Of a stretch of 64,000 nt of DNA, positions 1 to 10,300 are shown piece by piece (position 1 is the stretch's first letter; every line of letters begins with the position of its first letter). The translations under genes were made by a program, and so were the position numbers. Below the pieces are notes generated by a model. The model saw nothing but the letters and a program-made list of their open reading frames with translations. It was not told where the DNA came from and ran no database searches. Source of the stretch: Ridgeia piscesae (lineage: Eukaryota > Annelida > Polychaeta > Sabellida > Siboglinidae); NCBI GenBank assembly GCA_025642075.2, contig JAODUO010000484.1, positions 135,001 to 199,000 of the forward strand, in the 5' to 3' direction.

Positions 1-2366
1 TTATTAGTTCTTTTTCTTTGTACACTATATTTTGCCTAACTAATCCAAGAATTTGGTTTCCCTTCGCTGCTGCAATTCCACACTGCTCTGATACCTTCAT
101 GTCAGCACTAATAGTTAACCCTAAGTCCTTTTCCTTTAAGATAGTATTTAGTATAGTACCACCCATTGTATATTGTGCATCTTCATTCCCATGTCCTGTG
201 TGAAGGCACTTACACTTTCCAAAATTAAACAGCATTTGCCACTTCTCAGACCATTCTATCAACTTATTAAGATCATCTTGTAAATGCTGTCTATCTGCAT
301 CACTTTTAATTTTCCTAAACACTTTTGTGTCGTCCGCAAACTTCAACACCTTGCTTGTTATGTCATCATCCAAATCATTGATATATATTAAGAATAAAAT
401 AGGTCCCAGTACTGATCCCTGCGGTACTCCACTCAAAAGCGATTTCCAGTTTGAAACCTCCCCATCAACTACTATTCTTTGTCTTCTATCAATAAGCCAT
501 TTTTCTATCCAGTTGATCATTCCATTTCCTATGCCATGGGCCTTTAGTTTAATAGTAGTCTTTGGTGTGGCACTTTGTCAAAGGCTTTTTAAAAATCTAA
601 GTAGATTATATCTACTGGTGATCCCTCATCTACCCACTTTGTGACATCTTCCAAAAAACATAACATATTTGTTAAGCATGACCTCGCTTTTAAAAACCCA
701 TGTTGAGATGGGTTTATCAATTTATTTTTAACAAGAAAATCAACCAGGTGATCTTTAATTAGTCTTTCTAATAGTTTGCAAATCACTGATGTTAAACTCA
801 CTGGTCTAAAGTTCTCTGACCTGTTTCTCGAACCTTTTTTAAATAATGTTATAATGTTTGCTTCTTTCCATTCTAACGGAACTATTCCCTCATCTAATGA
901 CAAATTGAACACTGTTGCAAGCGGTATGCTGATTTGTTCTACAATTTCCAATAGTAATTTGGGAGGAATCCCATCCACTCCAGGTGATTTATTATCCTTC
1001 ATATATCTAATTTTCATAGCTACCATTGTTGGGGTTACAATTAGTTGTCCTAAATAGTCAAACTCTCTCCCTTCGAACTTAGTCTCAAGTACTGGTAAGT
1101 ACTCATTTAGGTTTTCTGCCATTAAGAATCCCTCTGTTATTATGTTTCCATCACTACCTTCTAGAGGACCGACCTTATCCTGAACTTTCTGTTTACTTCG
1201 AACATACGCATAAAAACTCTTGCTGTCATGTTTTATATTAAAAGCTATTTTTTGTTCGTAGCTTCTCTTTGAATTTCTAATTTCAGCTGTAGCTTGATTA
1301 AGTGCTTCTTTATAAATGCTATAGTCTTCTTCACTTCCGGTATGTCTATATGTCTTCGACATCATTTGCTTGTACTTGATTTTTCTAATGGCTTCCTTCG
1401 ATAAATGTTTCTTCTTTGACCGTTTCCCGTTTTTTCAAGGGGACAAATTTGTCAACGACGCAGTCAATTTCACTCTTTAAAATATTCCAGCATTCTGTTG
1501 CTGTCTTATTCTTCAGTGTGTTATTCCAGTCTATCTTTGCTAAATATTCCCTGATGTCCTTATATCTTCCTTTGGGAAAATCTTTCCTTTACCTTATTTT
1601 TCTATTCCGTTCTCCCTTTACTTTGATGATAAAATGTATCTGGTTGTGATCACTACACCCCAGTGGCTCACATATCTTGACATTATCAACAAATTCCTTC
1701 TGTGAGATCAATACTATGTCTAACACGTTCTCGCCTCTGGTTGCTTCTAACACATGTTGAGAAAGGAAACTATCTTGTACTACTTTTTAAAACTCTTGAT
1801 CCTCTCTCCCGGTACTCTGTAGAGATGTCCACTGTATATGCCCATGGTTAAAATCCCCCATATAATACAGTCCTGTTTACTCACTCTTTGATAGCGTTAT
1901 GTATTTTTTCATTCTCTTCCATGCTTATGTTTGGACTCCGATACACTAACCCAACAGTTAATGTTGAGTTTCCTGTAACTATGTTACACCAGACAGCTTC
2001 TTCACATTCTGCTTCTCTTTCCTAATTTTATTTCATAAGCTTGGATGGATTCTTTAATATATAAAATAACTCCGCCTCCCCTTCTTCCTAATCTATCTTT
2101 CCTAAACATTACATACCCTGTCATTCCTAATTCGGCATCTGATATATCGGGTGTGGCCCAAGATTCAGTTATACCTATTATGTGAGGGTCAATATCTTCT
2201 ACCATAATGTTTAGTTCATTTCTTTTGTTTACTATGCTCCTTGCATTTAAACAAACACATTTATAACCAAATTCCGTAGGGCTTTCCAGGCTGTTCTTTG
2301 CTGATGTCTTTTTGCTATCTTTATCTATGCCTCTAGTATTTGGCTTCTCTGTGTATCCCCCCTGCG
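1..2366 (-). pseudogene. CR1-clade LINE ORF2 (endonuclease plus reverse transcriptase), broken
   Basis: ORF2 encodes an APE-type endonuclease followed by reverse transcriptase. Endonuclease segment at about 2000-2280: VCLNARSIVNKRNEL, then GITESWATPDI and RRGGGVILYI. RT at about 590-1365: KSPGVDGIPPKLL, then NFRPVSLTSVICKLLERLI and SQHGFL. Downstream come KAFDKVPHQR near 550-590, GVPQGSVLGP near 411-435 and the catalytic FADDTK at 323-340. The C-terminal end runs off the window. It is inactive: there is a frameshift near 2020, stops between 1380 and 2000, and a TAA replacing Gln in LDFQKAF near 588. The clade call rests on these motifs and on the ORF1 type. Confidence 0.9.
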
Positions 2367-2369
2367 AAA

Positions 2370-3460
2370 CTAGTTTAAAAAGTTGCAACCTGTTCCATTG
2401 TCCATCGATCGAAGAAGGTTCTCGGAGAACACTGCTGCGCCCTTTCCGCTTAGATGGAGGCCATCTCTCATAAAGATGTCTTCTTTCCCAACAAAATATC
2501 CCCACAAATCTACAAATCCAACTCCTTCTTCACACATCTGCTCTAATAGTGCGTTAATTGCCATCCCCTTGCAGTTTCTAAATGTTGTTCCCCTTCCCCT
2601 CATCACTGGCAAGATTCCTGAGAGTATGATCTGTTCAACTCTCGTCTTCTTCAGTGTCTCTACCAACTCTCTGTATCTCTTTACTATCCTGGTTGTTCCA
2701 TCCCTGTCTGCATTGTTCGTCCCTACATGTACTAATATAGACCCCCTTGGCCATGCCCCAATACGTTCTCTACCCGTTCAGTCACATGCTCTATCCTAGC
2801 CCCCGGAAGACAAACAACAACGTCTTCTCCTTTGCTTAATGTCCTGTCTGTCTTTCGCAAAATGGAGTCTCCCATAAATACCCTTTCTGTTCTCAATGCC
2901 CCCTCTATCACTGCTTTAGAGTAGCTCCTCTGTTTTGCATCTCCCTGGTTGCTGACTTTTCCCCCTGCCGCTTTCTCTGTTGTTCCTTTCTTTCCGGTCT
3001 CTTTTCTTCCTGTCATCGTCCTTGTTATTGACTTCCGTTTGGTCACATCACCTCTCACTTCCTTTCTTCCATTCGTCTTACCTCCTGTCGCATCTACTTC
3101 TCTCATCTCCTGTCCCCTTGTCCCTCCCTCCTTCTCTACTGTCACTTTCTCCCCTGTCACCTTCCTGCACGTCATGTTTCCTGTTGTTCTTTCTCCATTT
3201 GTTTTCCTTGCAATCACCCTCCCTCCACTCTCCATCCCCTTCACAATATCCGTTAGCCTAGCTAACTCTGCTGTCAGACAGTCCACTTTCCAACACCCTA
3301 AACATTGGAACGTAAACCCTTCCTCCGTTGTCTCTGACCAAGTTTTTCCGCACCCCGATACGGCAAAATCCACCAAGCTGTGGCAGTGGTTACACACCAA
3401 GTGCCTCCTTGCCTTCACTTGCCGCTTGCCAGGTGCCATATTACGATTTGTCAAAATCAA
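2370..3460 (-). pseudogene. CR1-clade LINE ORF1 (zinc finger plus esterase-like), frameshifted
   Basis: The likely start is MAPGKRQ at 3439. A PHD-like zinc finger follows (CNHCHSLVDFAVSGCGKTW, then FQCLGCW), then a low-complexity Lys/Thr/Gly linker of about 90 residues (plus-strand pyrimidine-rich 2950-3240). An SGNH/esterase-like domain begins VFMGDSILRKTDR. A one-base slip in the C-run near 2741-2745 stops the frame after GHGQGG. The next frame resumes with SILVHVGTNNADRDG, and later GILPVMRGRG and DGLHLSGKGA, ending at a stop at 2370. This ORF1 layout is characteristic of CR1/L3 elements. ORF2 follows at once on the same strand. Confidence 0.88.
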
Positions 3461-4109
3461 CTCTTAGTTTAAACCAACTTAGTCTTTAGAAAGACTGTTT
3501 GTTTATTGTGTACAGCAACTGCAGCACACTTTATGTTATAAACAACTTACTACCTATGCTACCATGAACAATAAGTTTAGTCTGTACTGGTACCGTTCCC
3601 TAGCGGAAACGTTGGACACTACCTATATAAACAAACAAGGGTGTACTTGAATAGCATGTATACTTATATATATATAACTTACCTGGTGTTGTATGATCTA
3701 GTGGTAAAAGATATATGTTGACAATCTTCTTTATACTGACCTTGATTACAAGTGCTAATCTGTATTGGCTGTAACTGTAAGGTAAGAAAAAAATAATAAT
3801 GTGTCATATTGGCAAGAAAATGGATTATTGGCAATTGTATTTTTAGTTATTTAATGTACATGAAAATATGTTGTGATACATGTTTACTGTAGGTATAAGT
3901 AGGTGTAAGCAAATATGTAAAATTTGTGTACATTTATTGATATAATACTAACAAAGTTTTGATGATAAACATTCATTAATAAAAACGATGCAATCAATAA
4001 AAATGTGTTGTCACAATATTGATTCACTCAATAAAGCATTTCCCAATATAGCATTTCCGAAGAAGCGTATCAAAAACAAATGGAGCCAAGCTTTGCTACC
4101 CATCATGTT

Positions 4110-4370
4110 CTAATGGTAGCTCTGTGGTCCAGTGACTAAAGCTTCGGACTCTCGACTATGTCAGATCTAGGGCAAGTTTTTTCCACTAAACATTACTCCA
4201 GTTCACTCAGCTGTATGGCGAGTGCCTGGCTATTGAGAGTGGTGCATATTTGTGTACAAAAAGTCTTTGCACATTAATTGCAGCATGGCTGGATGCTTCC
4301 CAGAAAGACTGATATAGTGTTCAATTTAAGAGGGAAAGTGTAAAGTGCTTTGAGCAATAAATTTTTCCCT
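4110..4370 (+). mobile_element. tRNA-derived SINE (probable)
   Basis: The 5' part resembles a tRNA with an A-box-like GTAGCTCTGTGGTCCAGTG and a decayed B box near 4162-4172. The body has TCACTCAGCTGTATGGC and GTGCCTGGC, and the end is GTGTAAAGTGCTTTGAGC, a tail style seen in several marine-invertebrate SINEs. No terminal duplication was found by eye. Confidence 0.6.
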
Positions 4371-5921
4371 TCTCTAAATACACCACATACGATGGAGTCA
4401 GATTATCTGAAAGCTAATTTTGAAAGGCATTCCAAATGTTTCTGATATTACCATTATGGACCTTCCACATATCCAAATCGTATTATAATACTAATATTTC
4501 ATACTCATGTCCAGGGTGTTTGAACTGTTTTATAAGCATTATAAAGAAATAATGTATTTTGTTTTGGAAAAGACAATAGATTGTCACGCCATTGCATTAT
4601 ACTCTAGCAGGCAATGTTATTATAAAACTGAGAATATGGTTCAAGTGAAATTAAACATGCTTATATAAAATAAAGACAGGGATAAAATCATGGCCTAAAT
4701 TAATTGCAAGCAGTCAATCTGCCAATTAATTTAATACCTAAATTAGTAATTGGTCCAGTGGGGGGCTGGTGGACCCGTTTGCATTTTGCATGCAATTACA
4801 ATGACCACATAAAAGTAACAAATGCACATCAGTGTCACCGAATTACATTTCGAGACTATTTCGAGAATAGCACTTAAACAAACTCGTAACCTATGAAGTT
4901 TTCTACAAAACAGTGGTGCTGATAAGTTTTGTAAGTCACTCGAGAAAATGGGACCGCATTTGGTCAAGTTTGTCTATGCGAGAGTGTTCTATAAACATCC
5001 ACAAACGACGTTCTAGTCGCTCAGCTGTGTAACTTCGGTGAGGAAATATTTTGAGGAGCTGAAAAGTGCTGCCACCTCAAGGAGTTTATCAGCGTTGGCT
5101 AAATTTTTCCTTTAAACATACCTCCTCCATTGGCATACTAATGATTACACAACGTTTATTCCTGACGTTGAATACATACTATCTGTTTGTAATGTGTGTG
5201 TCCTAGTGTGGATTAGAAAACGGGATCGAGAAGCGAAATATCTGGCTTCAATTATTCAACAAAATCTTATTTGTGTGGAATCATAAGATAAAGGTATGTT
5301 CTCTATGGGGACTAGTGTTTATAGTATATCGGAATATCACACAAAAATTCATTTTAATGCTTGTTTCGACCCAAACGTGATCCTTATAAACATGGTCTGA
5401 ATGCAAAGAAACAGAGTGCCTGATGACAATGTATGTCCTGTCTGACGTCACACCTTGGATCCAGAAAGCGCGGCAAAAATATGCATATTCGAAAAAATCC
5501 AGTGGCATAGCACAAAATGTGGAATGTATAATTCACTGATTTTTTGGCTATGCGGACACGGAACTATATAGTAGCATATATTATAATACTATAATACTGA
5601 TTCAAGCAATAGGTGTTTTTATTTCCTTTAAATAAACATAATATTTTAATGTATTGAACAAATTGTTTTTAGCAACTCATTATCACAATAATTACCACAG
5701 GAACGTTAACGAACAACCATGGTATTGCTACCATAAAGGCTTTGCGTTTCGCTGCATATTGATGACTTTACATTGATCCCACATGACCAGAAACGTCACC
5801 CGGAGATCTTGTTGCAATTTGAAACAAGTTGACCTGCGCGAGTGTTCTATAAATAGCCCCAATAACAATCGTCAGCAAATTTTTTCATCTAGAATGGATC
5901 AGCTGATCGTACACAGTGTAC

Positions 5922-5927
5922 TTTAAT
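5922..5927 (-). promoter_or_regulatory. Possible UFSP2 poly(A) signal ATTAAA
   Basis: On the minus strand ATTAAA follows the end of the 30-bp array by about 80 bp and the stop codon by about 1.34 kb. If used, the 3' UTR would be almost entirely minisatellite. A single hexamer in AT-rich DNA is weak evidence. Confidence 0.3.
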
Positions 5928-6009
5928 CATAATAAAATAGCATGAGTGGTGTACCACCTGGCGACCAAGTGGGCTTGGCTAGTTTGTAGCTTCTCTTAGT
6001 GGTGCCAGA

Positions 6010-7292
6010 TATTACACTATGTCTGATCTCTTTGGCAGACATGATATCATGTTTGGTCTCTGTGGCAGACATGATATCATGTTTGGTCTCTGTGGCAAAC
6101 ATGATATCATGTTTGGTCTCTTTGACAGACACTATATCATGTCTGATCACTGTGGCAGACACTATATCACGTCTGGTCTCTGTGGCAGACACTATATCAT
6201 GTCTGATCACTGTGGCTGACACTATATCATGTCTGATCACTGTGGCAGACACTATATCATGTCTGATCACTGTGGCAGACACTATATCATGTTTGATCAC
6301 TGTGGCAGACACTATATCATGTATGATCTCTGTGGCAGACACTATATCATGTCTGATCACTGTGGCAGACACTATATCATGTCTGGTCTCTGTGGCAGAC
6401 ACTACATCACGTCTGATCTCTGTGGCAGACACTATATCATGTCTGATCTCTGTGGCAGACACTGCATCATGTCTGATCTCTGTGGCTGACACTATATCAT
6501 GTCTGATCTCTGTGGCTGACACTATATCATGTCTGATCTCTGTGGCAGACACTATATCACATCTGATCTCTGTGGCAGACACTACATCATATATAATCTG
6601 TGGCAGACACTACATCATGTCTGGTCTCTGTGGCAGACACTACATCACGTCTGATCTCTGTGGCAGACACTACATCACGTCTGATCTCTGTGGTAGACAC
6701 TACATCATACATAATCTGTGGCAGACACTACATCATGTCTGGTCTCTGTGGCAGACACTATATCATGTCTGGTCTCTGTGGCAGACACTACATCATGTCT
6801 GGTCTCTGTGGCAGACACTACATCATGTCTGGTCTCTGTGGCAGACACTACATCATGTCTGGTCTTTGTGGCAGACACTACATCATGTCTGGTCTTTGTG
6901 GCAGACACTACGTCATGTCTGGTCTCTGTGGCAGACACTACATCATGTCTGGTCTTTGTGGCAGACACTACATCATGTCTGGTCTTTGTGGCAGACACTA
7001 CATCATGTTTGATCTCTGTGGTAGACACTACATCATGTCTGGTCTCTGTGGCAGACACTATATCATGTCTGGTCTCTGTGGCAGACACTATATCATGTTT
7101 GATCTCTGTGGTAGACACTACATCATGTCTGGTCTCTGTGGCAGACACTATATCATGTCTGGTCTCTGTGGCAGACACTATATCATGTCTGGTCTCTGTG
7201 GCAGACACTATATCATGTTTGATCTCTGTGGCAGACACTATATCATGTTTGATCTCTGTGGCAGACACTATATCATGTCTGGTCTCTGTGGC
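6010..7292 (-). repeat. 30-bp minisatellite made of the UFSP2 C-terminal codons and stop
   Basis: About 43 units. On the minus strand the dominant unit reads TGTCTGCCACAGAGACC followed by AGACATGATATAG, that is CLPQRPDMI and TAG. The first unit (right end) is the real end of the gene. Units further left vary (GATCAC in place of GGTCTC on the plus strand; TAC/TAT changes), and two shortened units occur near 6590 and 6710. ORFs in other frames reflect a period divisible by three. Confidence 0.97.
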
Positions 7293-7354
7293 ATACACAT
7301 GTTGTAGTGAGCTTGCTGGTCCCAGAAATCAGGACCTTTCCACCCACACCAGCC
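7268..7354 (-). CDS. UFSP2: UFSP2 last exon with stop codon
   Basis: Acceptor TATGTTTCAG then GGC TGG in phase 0. Reads [18 protein letters not shown], then [10 protein letters not shown] and TAG. The human protein as I recall it ends in CLPQRPNMI, so this is the true C-terminus. The final 30 bp are the first unit of the 30-bp array that runs on downstream, so exon end, stop codon and array are one continuous sequence. Confidence 0.95.
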   Translation of the reverse strand, partial: GWCGWKGPDFWDQQAHYNMCMPQRPDMI

Positions 7355-10300
7355 CTGAAACATATATGATACAAGACTTATTTATTTCACACAGACTACA
7401 CTGAGAACATACACATACATATTTGTAACATCGCAGTGTGGCACAGAGAGAACATACCCTTATTTGTAGTAGACCATGCACAAAACACACACAGACCACA
7501 AAGACAACACACATTTATTTGTTACAGACCACCCAGAGAACACAGGCCTATCAGGTAAGGTTTACTTATTTGTTACAGACCACCCAGAGAACACAGGCAT
7601 ATCAGGTAAGGTTTACTTATTTGTTACAGACCACCCAGAGAACACAGGCATATCAGGTAAGGTTTACTTATTTGTTACAGACCACCCAGAGAACACAGGC
7701 ATATCAGGTAAGGTTTACTTATTTGTTACAGACCACCCAGAGAACACAGGCATATCAGGTAAGGTTTACTTATTTGTTACATACCACCCAGAGAACACAG
7801 GCATATCAGGTAAGGTTTACTTATTTGTTACAGACCACCCAGAGAACACAGGCATATCAGGTAAGGTTTACTTATTTGTTACAGACCACCCAGAGAACAC
7901 AGGCATATCAGGTAAGGTTTACTTATTTGTTACAGACAACCAGACCACCCAGAGAACACAGGTCTACCAGGTAAGGTTTACTTATTTGTTACATACCACC
8001 CAGAGAACACAGGCCTACCAGGTAAGGTTTACTTATTTGTTACATACCACCCAGAGAACACAGGTCTACCAGGTAAGGTTTACTTATTTGTTACATACCA
8101 CCCAGAGAACACAGGCCTACCAGGTAAGGTTTACTTATTTGTTACATACCACCCAGAGAACACAGGTCTACCAGGTAAGGTTTACTTATTTGTTACATAC
8201 CACCCAGAGAACACAGGCCTACCAGGTAAGGTTTACCTATTTGTTACAGACCACCCAGAGAACACAGGCCTACCAGGTAAGGTTTACTTATTTGTTACAT
8301 ACCACCCAGAGAACACAGGCCTACCAGGTAAGGTTTATTTATTTGTTACAGACCACCCAGAGAACACAGGCCTACCAGGTAAGGTTTACGTATTTGTTAC
8401 AGACCACCCAGAGAACACAGGCCTACCAGGTAAGGTTTACCTATTTGTTACATACCACCCAGAGAACACAGGTCTACCAGGTAAGGTTTACTTATTTGTT
8501 ACAGACCACCCAGAGAACACAGGCCTATCAGGTAAGGTTTACTTATTTGTTACATACCCTACAGAGAACATATCCTTACTTGTATCAGACCATACATAGA
8601 ACACATGCTTATTTGTAATAGAACATACGCTTAGAACATACACGTGTTTGTACGAGACCAGCGAGAAAAGATGTGAGAGAAAATATATTCCAGTCATTAT
8701 ATGGTGGAAGGTAATGAAGTCACTGATAATAGTTGCAGAAAAAAGCAACAGGTAAAACAGTCCTGGAAACAAAGTCACAGGAAAAAACATCACAACATAA
8801 TTTCAATAGACTTGGCCACGCCTAAGTTGCTTGCCACAATTAATAAAATGAAAAAATGACCTATCCCTACAGCTTCCACCACCCTATCCAATCACTGAGT
8901 CTCTTCTCTTCTTACTTGGCACCACCATTGTTTAAGTCTTGCCTTCGCGTAGCTCCGTTTTTATCAGTTTTGTGACCTGATATCATATTTTGATTAAACA
9001 AAATTACAGTTTATGGTTTTTCTTTTCACCTCTGCAATATAATGGGCCATTTTCAGACCACTTTTCAGTTGTATTTTTCTATTATTAGCCGTTGTTCGAG
9101 TTCGCCCTTTCACTTTTAACGTAATTTAATGGCGGACCACTCGCGAGTCGCGACCACACCACCAGAGTAAATGCACCGTCTGCACTAGACTCATGCGCAG
9201 CGGCGATAATCATCCGAACAAGTGTCTCTTGTTACGGTATTAGAGTCGACAACAAGTATAACACTTGTTCACAGTGGACTGATGAAGTATGGAATGGAAT
9301 AGTAGAAAACGTCGCGTCATTTCAGAAACGCATGCGTCTGACAGCATATAAACATCGCTGCAACCCGCGCTGAGAGATGCGCGCAGCCACAAGCGGGCTA
9401 GCCTACAGACATGTAGCATATATAGCAGCAGCTTTCTTGGGTTTTTTCCGCTGCCATACCCGGAGATAGTCCAAGAACGTGACCATTAGTCCATGTTAGA
9501 AGATATTCTCCACCTTCTTCGCGAACAGTGGATATTACCAACGCGCTATTAGCGACGATTCAACTGTCTTTGATAGCACGAATAATCGGCCCTGTTGTGC
9601 TCCTAGAAACCCAGTTTTGACCTGGGCATTTGATGGAACTGCCCGGACAAGAGTCCCGCCAGTTGGATTCCCAACAAGGGAATCCAAGCACATACCCGGC
9701 AGTCCATATCAATGGACTCACGCCAGCGGGCCCGCTCTGAGCGGAAAACCGGAGATATTCCTCCAGATCAAACGGAGACAAGATCGGAGCCCAGAGGTTG
9801 ACTCAGTTCGGCCGAAGAGCTGGAGGGAAGTCCAGAGGTTGACCTCGTTCGGCGCACTTCACCGACCGACCAGGAAATCCCGGCACCGGACGGAAACCCT
9901 CGGTTGAGCTACGGGCGGAGCCGAACTGGACAACCGTCCGATCAATCAAAAACCGCCTCACATGGATTTGGGAGTCGCGGCCATAACCAGGTGTTTTTGG
10001 ACGGGGAGCCTTCAATATGCGTTCCAACAATTGCGTTTCTCGACCTACCTGGTAGTCGAGGTCGCCCGGTTTCCAGGGACGACAGCCCTGTTTCGCGACA
10101 TGCAACCAACTCACGGCTGGAAGAAACGTTTGACTGACCCGTCGGTCCCGGGAATATACAAGCAATTCCCAGATTTGACTTCCCGTCTCCAGGGAAGGCG
10201 ACGTATACGACTATACACGCTGTACACTGACAACAACATTTGTTTCTTGCCATTGTCCTATTCGGGCACTCATGCTGCGTTTGATGACCGGTTTGAGTAT

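Larger units (their letters stand above)
3470..5990. other. AT-rich spacer between LINE and UFSP2 3' end
   Basis: Apart from the SINE (4110-4370) I see no gene. 5285-5350, read on the minus strand, resembles 21095-21170 (a shared 'atatttcgatatantag ... ccatagagaa' pattern), so another old dispersed repeat is likely. Confidence 0.6.

Noticed and set aside
2949..3467. Plus-strand ORFs rich in Ser, Pro and Leu
   Set aside because: Antisense of the LINE ORF1 low-complexity linker.
9560..10165. Several overlapping ORFs in GC-richer DNA on both strands
   Set aside because: They lie in the DIRS element. None shows a recognisable gag or RT core, and the plus-strand reading is interrupted, so I list only the element and its recognisable parts.
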